Assembly: GCA_022843585.1 (NCBI GenBank)
Contig: JALHNJ010000011.1
Span: 1-64,000 of the forward strand
Length of the DNA stretch: 64,000 nucleotides
Reading direction: 5' to 3'
Source of the DNA: Chitinophagaceae bacterium
GTDB taxonomy: Bacteria; Bacteroidota; Bacteroidia; Chitinophagales; Chitinophagaceae
A program made the translations under genes and the position numbers. Of the stretch, positions 17,333 through 26,105 are shown in pieces. A model generated the notes under the pieces. It saw only the letters and a list, made by a program, of their open reading frames with translations. It was not told the DNA's origin and made no database searches. The first letter of the stretch is position 1, and every line of letters begins with the position of its first letter.

Positions 17333-18575
17333 ACTACTTCCGCTAATAGTTACGCTGGCTGTTGCTTTCAGCAGTAAAGCGCAAACAATGAAGCTGGATG
17401 CTATCATTGACAGCATTACAGCATCACATCCTGTTGTAAAAATGTACAACAACGAAATCCGCTCAATGGATGAAGCGGCAAAAGGAGCCAAAAGCTGGAT
17501 GCCGCCGGAATTCAGTTCTGGCTTCTGGATGGTTCCCTACAATCCCAGCCTATGGAAGAAAGGTGATATGGGGGCAACAGGAATGGGACAGTATATGATT
17601 GGCGGGCAACAGATGTTTCCCAATAAAAAGAAGCAAAATGCAGATGCGGCCTATATGCTGGCTATGTCATCAGTAGAAAAAGAAAATAAGAATGCTTCAT
17701 TAAATGAGCTTGTCAGTGATGCTAAACAGTTTTATTATGAATGGCTGATTCTGAAAAAGAAGTTGGTAATTCTTGAACAAAATGAAAAATTGCTTGACTT
17801 CATGATTAAGAATGCTGAAATACGATATAAAAACGGGTTGGAAAAAATCAGTGCCTATTATAAAGCTAAAGCGGCGCTGGGTAATGTGCAGAATATGAGA
17901 TTGATGTTTGAAAATGACATCCGGGAAAAACGCATCCGCATAAATGCGCTGATGGGTAGAAATGCAATGACAGACTTTGATATTGATACTGCCTATCAAA
18001 TAAAAGAATATGCCGTAGTTGTATTTGACAGCACCCTGTTTTATAATAGCCGTAGCGACTTAAAAGCAATTGATAAAGACATTAACCTTACCTGGTTAAA
18101 ACTGGAAACCGAAAGACAAAGCCTGAAACCGCAATTTGGCATCCGATATGAGCACATGTTTGGCTATGGTGGTTTTCCCATGCAATACACCTTAATGGGT
18201 ATGATGAAGCTGCCACTTGCCAAATGGTCTTCAAAGATGAACAAAGCAAATATAGAAAGCTTGAAATGGAAAGCCAGTGCGCTGCAATCACAAAAAGAAA
18301 TGATGGTGAATGAATACAGCGGCATGGCTTATGGTATGCGAAATGAACTGGACTTAAAGAAAAAACAGTTAAAACTGTATGATGATAATATTATACCTGC
18401 TCTGAAAAATAATTATAAAACCATGCAATTGGGTTATGAGCAAAATACAGAAGAGCTGTTTATGTTATTTGATGCGTGGGAAACTTTGTATATGGCGCAG
18501 TTGGAATACACAGTGTTACTAAACCAGGCACTTAAAATACAAGTGTCAATAGACAGATTAATAGAAAAAAAATGA
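17319..18575 (+). CDS. cusC-like: CusC/TolC-type outer-membrane efflux channel
   Basis: The product has 418 residues: a signal peptide to about residue 21, then two long helical repeats typical of outer-membrane efflux proteins. The N-terminal third is unusually Met-rich ([18 protein letters not shown]), as found in copper-linked channels. It should form the trimeric exit duct for the split RND pump. It starts 14 bases inside the permease gene and overlaps the adaptor gene by four bases (ATGA), a compact efflux operon. Substrate is inferred from the neighbours. Confidence 0.85.
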   Translation: MLKTKLLPLIVTLAVAFSSKAQTMKLDAIIDSITASHPVVKMYNNEIRSMDEAAKGAKSWMPPEFSSGFWMVPYNPSLWKKGDMGATGMGQYMIGGQQMFPNKKKQNADAAYMLAMSSVEKENKNASLNELVSDAKQFYYEWLILKKKLVILEQNEKLLDFMIKNAEIRYKNGLEKISAYYKAKAALGNVQNMRLMFENDIREKRIRINALMGRNAMTDFDIDTAYQIKEYAVVVFDSTLFYNSRSDLKAIDKDINLTWLKLETERQSLKPQFGIRYEHMFGYGGFPMQYTLMGMMKLPLAKWSSKMNKANIESLKWKASALQSQKEMMVNEYSGMAYGMRNELDLKKKQLKLYDDNIIPALKNNYKTMQLGYEQNTEELFMLFDAWETLYMAQLEYTVLLNQALKIQVSIDRLIEKK

Positions 18576-19936
18576 AAGCAATAGAACAAATAGCATTCGT
18601 AATACTTATTGTTGCAGCAGTAGCCTGCAACAACAATAAAGACCCTCATATCAACCACAATACAGAAGCAGCAAAACAAATGTACACCTGCCCTATGCCT
18701 GAAGATTCTGTCTTAAGTGATAAGCCCGGCAAATGCCCCAAGTGTGGAATGGATTTAATAAAAATGGAACAAGATAACCATGAACAGGGTAAAGTGGAAT
18801 ATACCTGTCCGATGCACCCTGAAATCATCCGGGATAAACCCGGCGCTTGTCCAATCTGTGGAATGGATTTAGTGAAAAAGGAAACCGGCAGTAAAAAAGT
18901 GGGTGATGTGGAACTGGAGGCATTATTAAAACCAACAAATGAATTTGTTGTTTCCTCCGTTCCAGTTACAACTATTATAAAAAAAGAAGAACAGATAGAA
19001 ATTGAAGCATTGGGAAATATTGCTTATGATACAAGACAAACGGGCAGTATTTCTTCAAGGGTGGCTGGAAGAATTGAAAAACTCTATGTACGATACCGCT
19101 ATCAAAAAATAAAAAAAGGGCAACATATACTGGATATTTACAGCCCCGAATTATTGACAGCGCAACAAAACCTTTTATTCCTTTTAAAGAATGACCCCAC
19201 TAATGCTACTTTCATACAGGCAGCCAAAGAAAAATTATTATTGTTGGGCATAAGCAATCAGCAACTTCAATCGGTTATTCAATCGGGCAAGCCATCATTA
19301 ACCATTGCTGTTTATAGTAATTACAGTGGTCATATACATGAAGCTGCAAGTGGAGGTAAAATGAATACAGAACCCGGCGCTATGAATGACATATCACTTA
19401 TTACTGAAGAACTTTCCTTAAAAGAAGGGATGTACTTACAAAAAGGGCAGTCCATTTTCGTTGTGTACAATCCTGACCGTGCCTGGGCAATCCTGAATAT
19501 TTATGGAGATAATCAGGGTTTAATAAAAATTGGTAACGCCGTAAGGGTTTTACCTGAAACAGCACCCGGTAAAGATTTCAGTGCTTCCATTGATTTTATT
19601 GAACCCTTCTATCGAAAAGAAAGTAAAACACTTTCTGCAAGGGTTTACTTCAATAACAGTAGCCTGAAAATTCCAATAGGTAGCCAGGTGAGAGCAACCA
19701 TATTTGGTAATGCCAAAGATGCTTACTGGCTACCTAAAGATGCAGTAGTCTCTTTAGGTTTGGATAAAGTAGTGTTTAAAAAAATCAATGACGGTTTCAA
19801 AGCACACAAGGTCAATACGGGAATTATATATAAAAAAAATATTCAGATACTGAATGGCATTACTGAAATGGATTCAGTTGCAATAAACGGCCAATATTTA
19901 ATGGACAGCGAAAGCTTCATTAAAGTAAAAAATTAA
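18572..19936 (+). CDS. cusB-like: CusB-type adaptor lipoprotein with two HMBDs
   Basis: The 454 residues carry a lipobox ending at Cys19 (VAAVAC). Two heavy-metal-binding domains follow (about 37-61 and 76-98); the first is stretched to [18 protein letters not shown]. Then comes the membrane-fusion part with a barrel-sandwich ([19 protein letters not shown]) and a helical hairpin. It should link permease and channel and hand Cu(I) to the pump. It overlaps the channel gene by ATGA and is followed 3 bases later by a second adaptor. Two adaptors in a row suggest a hetero-oligomeric ring or divided duties. Confidence 0.85.
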   Translation: MKAIEQIAFVILIVAAVACNNNKDPHINHNTEAAKQMYTCPMPEDSVLSDKPGKCPKCGMDLIKMEQDNHEQGKVEYTCPMHPEIIRDKPGACPICGMDLVKKETGSKKVGDVELEALLKPTNEFVVSSVPVTTIIKKEEQIEIEALGNIAYDTRQTGSISSRVAGRIEKLYVRYRYQKIKKGQHILDIYSPELLTAQQNLLFLLKNDPTNATFIQAAKEKLLLLGISNQQLQSVIQSGKPSLTIAVYSNYSGHIHEAASGGKMNTEPGAMNDISLITEELSLKEGMYLQKGQSIFVVYNPDRAWAILNIYGDNQGLIKIGNAVRVLPETAPGKDFSASIDFIEPFYRKESKTLSARVYFNNSSLKIPIGSQVRATIFGNAKDAYWLPKDAVVSLGLDKVVFKKINDGFKAHKVNTGIIYKKNIQILNGITEMDSVAINGQYLMDSESFIKVKN

Positions 19937-19939
19937 TTC

Positions 19940-21253
19940 ATGAGAAAAGATATTTATGTACCGGGCTGCAACAACACTCAACTTCCGTTGCAATCTCTGA
20001 TTTGTTCTATTTTTTCTTTCAGTGAAAGAAAAAATAGAATCACTCTTGTACGCTTTGTCCTCTATTCGGCATTAGCAGCAATCACTATTTTGTTATTAAC
20101 GTCCTGCAATAGCAAAAAACAAGCCCCCAAAGACCCAGACACCTATTACACCTGTTCAATGGACCCGCAGGTGGTAGAATATAAGCCAGGTAAATGCCCT
20201 ATCTGCAAAATGGATTTAACAGCAGTGAAAAAAAAGAACGGAGAAAAAAAAGATGAGATAGAGTTAAGTGAGCAGCAAATTCAGTTAGGTAATATACAAA
20301 CCGATACTATCCGTGACGGAACTATCGGTGACCAGTTGGTATTAACTGCTACCTTGAATTTCGACCAGATGAAATCATCATCCATAAGTTCAAGGGTGAT
20401 GGGGAGGATTGAAAAGCTCTATTATAAAAACTTAGGTGACTATGTTAAGAAAGGTGTACCGCTCTATAATTTATACAGCGAGGAATTGAACAATGCCAAA
20501 CAGGAATACCTGCTTACTCTGGAGAAGAAAAAAGTATTTGCTGCTGAAACGACTATTGACTTTGACCAGCTTTTACAAAGTGCAGAAAACAAATTGCTGT
20601 TGTGGGGTATGTTGGACTCGCAGATAAAAGAACTGGCAAAGACCAGGAAAGCAACACCGACTACAACATTCTACAGCACCGCTGCCGGTTATATCACAAC
20701 ATTAGATATCAGGGAAGGTGATTATGTAATGGAAGGCGGTACCATAGTTAAGCTGGCCGACTTATCAAGTCTTTGGGCCGAGGCGCAGGTTTACACTTCG
20801 CAATTAGCTGAAATTAATACCAACAGCATAGCTACTGTAAAGCTACCTGAATTTGATGGCAAAGAAATCAAGGGTAGGATTGAATTTGTAAATCCGGAAA
20901 TTAATCCTGACACAAGAATCAATCTTATCCGTGTTTCCATCCCTAATCCCGGTAATCAATTGAAGCCTGGTATGCCAGCTTATGTGTTACTGAAAAGTCC
21001 GCTACGGAACACCCTGACGTTACCTATTAATGCTGTTATCCGTGATGGAAAAGGTGCAACAGTCTGGATACAGACAGCTAACAAAACATACAAAAATGTG
21101 ATGGTGCAAGCAGGTTTGGAAAGTGATGACAGGATAGAAATAAAATCAGGATTAAATGTTGGCGATATAGTAGTAATTACAGGAGCCTATCTGTTGCAAA
21201 GCGAATATATTTTTAAGAAAGGAGCCAACCCGATGGAAGGCATGAAGATGTAA
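19940..21253 (+). CDS. cusB-like: Second CusB-type adaptor with one HMBD and odd N-terminus
   Basis: The product has 437 residues. The only ATG gives a 35-residue polar lead (MRKDIYVPGCNNTQLPLQSL...) before a hydrophobic helix ending in a lipobox-like LLTSC (Cys56). One HMBD follows at about 69-91 (YTCSMDPQ...CPICKMDL, where MDP replaces MHP), then a full membrane-fusion protein. The lead is encoded across a perfect 16-bp inverted repeat, so it may be a recent insertion that extended the N-terminus, or the true start may be a non-ATG codon. It ends the pump operon; the next gene is 63 bases away and unrelated. Confidence 0.8.
   Translation: MRKDIYVPGCNNTQLPLQSLICSIFSFSERKNRITLVRFVLYSALAAITILLLTSCNSKKQAPKDPDTYYTCSMDPQVVEYKPGKCPICKMDLTAVKKKNGEKKDEIELSEQQIQLGNIQTDTIRDGTIGDQLVLTATLNFDQMKSSSISSRVMGRIEKLYYKNLGDYVKKGVPLYNLYSEELNNAKQEYLLTLEKKKVFAAETTIDFDQLLQSAENKLLLWGMLDSQIKELAKTRKATPTTTFYSTAAGYITTLDIREGDYVMEGGTIVKLADLSSLWAEAQVYTSQLAEINTNSIATVKLPEFDGKEIKGRIEFVNPEINPDTRINLIRVSIPNPGNQLKPGMPAYVLLKSPLRNTLTLPINAVIRDGKGATVWIQTANKTYKNVMVQAGLESDDRIEIKSGLNVGDIVVITGAYLLQSEYIFKKGANPMEGMKM
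20005..20039. repeat. Perfect 16-bp inverted repeat, 3-base loop, inside adaptor gene
   Basis: TTCTATTTTTTCTTTC (20005-20020), loop AGT, then the exact reverse complement (20024-20039). It resembles a terminator stem but lies within the 5' coding part of the second adaptor. Confidence 0.8.
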
Positions 21254-21316
21254 AACTACTGCGTAAGCGAAGCTTAAAATGCTGTAAATAATGTATTTTG
21301 GTGTCTTATCAGATAT

Positions 21317-22564
21317 ATGAATAGCAACCTGGCCCAAATAATTCGCCAATACAAAGAAGACAAACAATCGGTTTTCAATACCTGGTTTATCAACAATGAA
21401 GAACGCCTCAAAGCATTTCGTTCCATCCGCCGGGGTGTGATGCAGGTAGTTGATGATATAAAAAACAAAAAATTCCCGAATGATTTTAAAGGCTCTTCGT
21501 TAGAATTTGTACTCAATTGTATCACGGAGCAAAAGCAGGTGTTTGAAGGAGCTTCACATCCTTTTTACTGGAAGCCTAAATTAAGGATACCGGATATTTA
21601 TGAGAATGAAAGCAATAAACAGGCTTTTGGGCAATTCTTAGAGAACTGTCTTAATGCAAAAACGGAAGAGCAGATAATTAAGGAAATCATCCGGCTCGAT
21701 AGTTTAAAAATTAAAGGACTTGGTCCGTCAGTAGCAAGCATCTTGTATTTTCTTCATCCTACTATTATTCCTCCTTTCAATACTGCCATTATCAATGGCT
21801 TTAATGCTCTGTTTAAAGACAAAAAGAAACTTGGTAGCTGGAGTGAATACTTAAAGTTGAGAGAAGTAATGATAGACACAAATAGCCAGAACCGTTCCGA
21901 ATTATCATCCGACCTGGGAGCCATAGCAGGGTTATTTTTTGAAATAGGAACACAAAAACTGATTTTAGGTAGTGATGTATATTTATCAGAACCGGAACGA
22001 AAAAAGTTAGAAAAATTAATAGAAAAAAGACAGGCAGATGTACAACAGGAAAAGGAAGAAGAAAACCTGCATACGGAAATGCAATATCATTTATTGAAGA
22101 TAGGAAGTGCTTTAGGCTATGATGTAATTGCTGCATCCAACGACCGTTCCCGGTCACATTCCGGTAACAGCTTTTCATTTATGAGTTTGCAGCAATTCCC
22201 CGAAATAAATCTGGATAAAGAAACATTGAATACTGTGAAATTAATTGACGTGTTATGGTTTCAGAAAAATACTAACAATGTTATTGCCGCTTTTGAAGTA
22301 GAAAAAAGTACCAGCATTTATTCTGGCATTTTACGTTTAACCGATTTAAGCTATACCATTGCTGACGGAGATGAAGTATTTTATTTGATAGTACCAGATA
22401 AAAGAGAAAAAGATGTTTGTCTACAATTATGTCGTCCCGCAATTAAGCAAAACAATGTATTGATTAAATACATTCTGTTCTCAGAACTCCGCAGCCATTG
22501 CGATGCCTTATGCAAGTTTGGAGAAAGTCATCATATTATGGAGAAAATAGCCAAGTCAGTGTAA
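21317..22564 (+). CDS. Putative nuclease: HhH-like N-terminal half, PD-(D/E)xK-like C-terminal half
   Basis: The product has 415 residues and no signal peptide. Around residues 130-165, [19 protein letters not shown] has the GLGPxxA pattern of a helix-hairpin-helix DNA-binding motif. The C-terminal half has [10 protein letters not shown] followed by [23 protein letters not shown], giving the D...ExE/K arrangement of PD-(D/E)xK nucleases seen in restriction-type enzymes. No methylase or metal motif is present. It sits between copper efflux and copper storage genes, so it is probably a separate cargo gene. Activity is inferred only from motif shape. Confidence 0.6.
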   Translation: MNSNLAQIIRQYKEDKQSVFNTWFINNEERLKAFRSIRRGVMQVVDDIKNKKFPNDFKGSSLEFVLNCITEQKQVFEGASHPFYWKPKLRIPDIYENESNKQAFGQFLENCLNAKTEEQIIKEIIRLDSLKIKGLGPSVASILYFLHPTIIPPFNTAIINGFNALFKDKKKLGSWSEYLKLREVMIDTNSQNRSELSSDLGAIAGLFFEIGTQKLILGSDVYLSEPERKKLEKLIEKRQADVQQEKEEENLHTEMQYHLLKIGSALGYDVIAASNDRSRSHSGNSFSFMSLQQFPEINLDKETLNTVKLIDVLWFQKNTNNVIAAFEVEKSTSIYSGILRLTDLSYTIADGDEVFYLIVPDKREKDVCLQLCRPAIKQNNVLIKYILFSELRSHCDALCKFGESHHIMEKIAKSV

Positions 22565-22687
22565 TTATACTACCCTGACTGGGTTAATGATTCCACACTT
22601 TTTATTTCCCCTTGTTGAATCATGCAGGTTCCTGCCGTGGCATAATTTATGTGTCTGGTTTATTATTTAATCATTAAAATAATAACT

Positions 22688-23023
22688 ATGAGTCATAAGC
22701 AAAACCAATCAATGATAAATGCACTTTTAAATTGTGCCACAGAATGTCATCATTGTGCAGCAGCTTGTCTTGAGGAACAGGATGTAAAAATGCTTGCTGA
22801 TTGTATAAAGCTGGATATTGATTGTGCAGAAATCTGCAGCATGACGGCAGGGTTTGTTGCAAGAGGTTCTGCCCATGCCGGGCATCTACTTGCCGAATGT
22901 GCTGAAATTTGTAATGCCTGTGCTGAAGAATGTGAAAAACATTCACATATGCAGCATTGTAAAGATTGTGCTGAGGCATGCAGAAAATGTGCAGAAGCCT
23001 GTACGCAAATGGAACATGCTTAA
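22688..23023 (+). CDS. csp-like: Cytosolic four-helix-bundle copper-storage protein (Csp3-like)
   Basis: The 111 residues contain 16 Cys, spaced along four helices mostly as CxxxC or CxxC (CATECHHCAAAC, CAEICNACAEEC, CKDCAEACRKCAEAC). In Csp proteins these Cys line the core of a helix bundle and hold many Cu(I) ions. There is no signal peptide, so it matches the cytosolic Csp3 branch. The start at 22688 (MSHKQNQ) is preferred over the hydrophobic 13-codon extension from 22649. The gene ends just before a bidirectional terminator shared with the TonB receptor gene. Confidence 0.85.
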   Translation: MSHKQNQSMINALLNCATECHHCAAACLEEQDVKMLADCIKLDIDCAEICSMTAGFVARGSAHAGHLLAECAEICNACAEECEKHSHMQHCKDCAEACRKCAEACTQMEHA

Positions 23024-23030
23024 ATTTAAA

Positions 23031-23055
23031 GTAGCGGTAAGAATCTTACCGCTAC
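23031..23055. terminator. Bidirectional terminator hairpin
   Basis: GTAGCGGTAAG (23031-23041), loop AAT, CTTACCGCTAC (23045-23055): a perfect 11-bp stem between the convergent csp-like and TonB receptor genes, flanked by AT-rich DNA on both sides. Confidence 0.8.
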
Positions 23056-23082
23056 TATCAAAATATTATGGACGGGAGTTAT

Positions 23083-25287
23083 TTAGAACTTTGCGCCAAC
23101 GGATATAAAAACGGTTCTGCCATCGGCAGGTAATGCGCCGGGACCGGGATAGCCACCTGCACGGCGGGTGAAGTATCTCTCGTCAAAGAGGTTGTTTATC
23201 CCTGCTTTCAGGTTAAGTCCTTTTTTAAACTTATATGTAGCAGTTAAATCTGTTACACTATAAGATGGTATCAGGCCGGTATTGCCATTTGAAGATGCTG
23301 CAACAGTATTATTTGCATCACTGAATGTTTCACCCACACTGCTTATTTGTGCCGTTAACAGAAAGTCTCTATAGCCTGCTGTAATACCACCACGAATAAT
23401 ATTCGCAGGTGCATTTTCTACTTTCTTTCCCTTTGTATTTGCATCTTTATGGTCGCCACTGTATTTAGCATCGGTATATCCATAAGAAGCAAAAACTATC
23501 ACATCAGTATGTTGGCTTTTCGTGAATGCCCGTATTGGATTAAATTCAACATATCCTTCAAAGCCCTTGCTGGTACTTGCTCCTACATTTGTTATTAAAC
23601 GATAAGTGGCTCCGGTTGGTGTGATAGTACCCACCCGGTTATCATATTGTAAATAAAAACCACTTACATCAAACTGAAGAAAGTTCTTCACTTTACCCCG
23701 ATAGCCTAAGTCAATATTATATCCTTTGGCATCTTTCAAATCAGGGTCAACCACATCTGTTGTTGGTGGAGCCTGTAGATTGGCAAATTGAATGGGGCGA
23801 TAAGCCTGTGAAATATTTCCATATACTTCCGTACCTTTTGTAACATGATATTCTGTACCGACTCCCGCTAATATGAAACTGCGGCTTCGGGTAATGTTTT
23901 GTAAAATTATTTCTGCCCCGCCGGAAGTATATCCATTGCGCCCAGAGGATGTGCCTTGCAGCCACTCATACCGTATACCGGGAATAATTAATAGTTTATC
24001 TGTAATACGAAATATGTTTTCTGCAAAAGCAGCTGCATTCTTAGAATTAAATTCTATATCTCTTGGATAGTTTCCTGTAACGGTTACATCATATCCTGTA
24101 CCTGTAGTTCCTTTTCCGTCAGCTTGCCTTGTAGTGGTGCCGGTGTACAAACGGATACCACCTGCAAAAGTATTTACCATTTTGCCAAGATGATACTCAG
24201 TGATGATACGGCTTTCTAAGCCATAATTTCTGTATTGGTCAAGGTTCACAACCCTGTTATTATAATTAAGGGTCGTTGCATTGATGCTGTCTTTTGTTGT
24301 AATAGATTGTAAAAAGCCTACGCTGTTTCTGTTGCCAATAGTGCCAAACAGTTTTGTATTCCACCGGGTCTTTTCATTGAATTGATAATTGGCAATTAAA
24401 GCAGGTGTTGTCCAGGTTATGTCAAACCAGTTGCGGCTGCGGAAACTTTGTTGAGCATCCTGCGTTATTTGTGCATCAGTTAATCCACCAGGTTGCTGGC
24501 TCCTGATATGCGAACGCATTACTTCTGCAGTTAGCGAAAATTTATCGGTGAAATTGTATGTTACAGTTCCGTAAGCTGCGTTGGTATAATATCGGCTGTT
24601 TTGTCTCCAGCCATCTCCATTGCGATGGTCGAAAAAAGTATAGTAATGAATTTTTCCTTTTTTACCGCCGATGGCATTGTAACTGTTGAACAGCCCGTTA
24701 CTGCCAACAGTCTGTTGTGTTTCAAATTCAATAGGTTTATTAATCTCACTGCCATTGCGTAAAATATAATTTATCAAACCGCCAAACTGAGGTCCATATT
24801 GCAGAGAGCCTTGACCTCTTACAATCTCTATCCGTTGCACAGCCTGTAGTTGTGGGTTATAATATGCTTCGGGGTAACCAAAAGGGTCTGCAGCAATATC
24901 ATAACCATTTTGACGAACGTTAAATTCCCAACTGCGATTGGGGCTTAGCCCTCTTGCTGCAATACCAATCTGTATGCCGCTAGGGTCGCTTTCCCAGATA
25001 TGAATGCCCGGCACTTTTGCCAATACCTGCCGCATATTATTGGTAACTACATTTCCCTGCACATTATCCAATACAATCAACGCATTTTTCTTTCCTGCAT
25101 AAATAGATGTGCCAACTATTTCCGGCATTTGCTGATAATCACTTTTGCTGTTTCTACCTACAACAGTTACATCAGGCAAATACTTTATGTGATTTGTATC
25201 GGAACCCTGTTTCTTTTCCTTTGTTTGTGCCTTTATTCCGCTAAAAATTGATAGAGCAATAACTATTACAAACCATTTCTTTCTCAT
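23083..25287 (-). CDS. TonB-dependent outer-membrane receptor
   Basis: The product has 734 residues from ATG 25287 (MRKKWFVIVIALSIFSGIKAQ, a good signal peptide); a longer frame from 25416 would place 43 odd residues before it. The plug domain is clear (LPDVTVVGR, then VLAKVPGIHIWESDPSG, then IEIVRGQGSLQYGPQFGGLINYI). A 22-strand-type barrel follows, ending in a terminal Phe (ISVGAKF). It is closest in style to FecA-like receptors. It imports a ligand across the outer membrane using TonB; the ligand is unknown. It is divergent from a small secreted metal protein and shares a 200-base control region with the repeated motif. Confidence 0.85.
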   Translation of the reverse strand: MRKKWFVIVIALSIFSGIKAQTKEKKQGSDTNHIKYLPDVTVVGRNSKSDYQQMPEIVGTSIYAGKKNALIVLDNVQGNVVTNNMRQVLAKVPGIHIWESDPSGIQIGIAARGLSPNRSWEFNVRQNGYDIAADPFGYPEAYYNPQLQAVQRIEIVRGQGSLQYGPQFGGLINYILRNGSEINKPIEFETQQTVGSNGLFNSYNAIGGKKGKIHYYTFFDHRNGDGWRQNSRYYTNAAYGTVTYNFTDKFSLTAEVMRSHIRSQQPGGLTDAQITQDAQQSFRSRNWFDITWTTPALIANYQFNEKTRWNTKLFGTIGNRNSVGFLQSITTKDSINATTLNYNNRVVNLDQYRNYGLESRIITEYHLGKMVNTFAGGIRLYTGTTTRQADGKGTTGTGYDVTVTGNYPRDIEFNSKNAAAFAENIFRITDKLLIIPGIRYEWLQGTSSGRNGYTSGGAEIILQNITRSRSFILAGVGTEYHVTKGTEVYGNISQAYRPIQFANLQAPPTTDVVDPDLKDAKGYNIDLGYRGKVKNFLQFDVSGFYLQYDNRVGTITPTGATYRLITNVGASTSKGFEGYVEFNPIRAFTKSQHTDVIVFASYGYTDAKYSGDHKDANTKGKKVENAPANIIRGGITAGYRDFLLTAQISSVGETFSDANNTVAASSNGNTGLIPSYSVTDLTATYKFKKGLNLKAGINNLFDERYFTRRAGGYPGPGALPADGRTVFISVGAKF

Positions 25288-25386
25288 AGACCGTTTTTTA
25301 GACTGCAATTTGCTGTATACCAGAATATTAGCACTTACATAATAGGGAAAAGTATTTACGCAGTCGGGAAAACAATTTTGCAAGTT

Positions 25387-25434
25387 TTTTCCATAATTCT
25401 GTAACTTTTTGAACAAAACCCGCCATTATCTTTA
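25387..25434 (+). promoter_or_regulatory. Copper-block promoter with 23-bp motif, copy 2
   Basis: The core CCATAATTCTGTAAC (25391-25405) lies within the 23-base match to 11419-11441. A -7-like TATCTTTA sits at 25427-25434, again exactly 36 bases after the start of the core. It lies in the divergent region between the TonB receptor and the 25488 gene, so it could serve either, but the spacing fits the plus-strand gene. Confidence 0.65.
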
Positions 25435-25487
25435 CACTTCGGCAAGCGTTGTAATTCAAAGAATTGCCCTATTTTTGCAGCAGCTAA

Positions 25488-26012
25488 ATGAAAAGAAACT
25501 CATCCATAAAACTAAAAGCAGCCCTTTTGCTAACAGTGTTCGGCTTGAATACTATTGTGGGTTTTGCCTGTGCAATGGGCATGGATATGAGTTTTAATGC
25601 TTCTCACCATGACAGTGAAGCTAATGAGGCTTCAGTTCATATTCATGCAGATGGTAAAAAACATCATCACACTGCTGAACCAGTAAAAGTTGCTATTCAT
25701 CTACAAGACGATGTTAAAAAACATGAACATCAGGCTGAGCCGGTAACAAAGCATCAGGAAGAAAAAGAAGCTCCAAAAAAAGATAAAGATGATTGTTGCA
25801 CTGACGAGTTGCTCAAATTTCAACAGTTAGACAAAAATCTTAATCAAAATGCAAAAACAGTAATTGATGTTCCAGCCCTGGTAGCTATCATCAGTATTTT
25901 TGTTGACGTTGACATTCTGAAAATATCCTCTGAACCCCGATTGAATACCCACAGGTATTTGTTTCCCCCTCCCCCCAACATACTTACTGCTATACAGAAA
26001 TTCCAGATTTGA
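25488..26012 (+). CDS. His-rich secreted CC/PP-type protein
   Basis: The 174 residues begin with a signal-type N-terminus (about 1-30, LLLTVFGLNTIVGFAC). A His-rich linker follows (SHHDSEANEASVHIHADGKKHHH, KKHEHQAEP), then DDCCTDELLKFQQLDKN and the C-terminal RYLFPPPPN. The CC and PP elements echo the 12454 protein. A periplasmic or outer-membrane-facing metal-binding role is likely; no enzyme motif is present. It is the first gene after the repeated promoter motif and precedes the second efflux operon. Confidence 0.7.
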   Translation: MKRNSSIKLKAALLLTVFGLNTIVGFACAMGMDMSFNASHHDSEANEASVHIHADGKKHHHTAEPVKVAIHLQDDVKKHEHQAEPVTKHQEEKEAPKKDKDDCCTDELLKFQQLDKNLNQNAKTVIDVPALVAIISIFVDVDILKISSEPRLNTHRYLFPPPPNILTAIQKFQI

Positions 26013-26026
26013 TTTATTGTAAACCC

Positions 26027-26048
26027 GGTAAAGTCTTTCGACTTTGCC
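26027..26048 (+). terminator. Short hairpin after the CC/PP gene
   Basis: GGTAAAGTC (26027-26035), loop TTTC, GACTTTGCC (26040-26048): nine pairs including one G-T. It is likely an mRNA 3' structure. Confidence 0.45.
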
Positions 26049-26056
26049 TGTACTCA

Positions 26057-26072
26057 TTTGCCTATAGGCAAA
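26057..26072. promoter_or_regulatory. Perfect 16-bp palindrome upstream of the TolC-type gene
   Basis: TTTGCCTATAGGCAAA is its own reverse complement and lies 33 bases before the ATG of the second efflux operon. It is suitable as a dimeric repressor or activator site; no other copy was noticed. Confidence 0.45.
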
Positions 26073-26105
26073 CTGTAGTTATTTGTTTTACAATAATCAT
26101 TTTTT

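Noticed and set aside
25288-25416. Upstream extension of the TonB receptor
   Set aside because: It would add 43 polar residues before a normal signal peptide and cross the regulatory motif.
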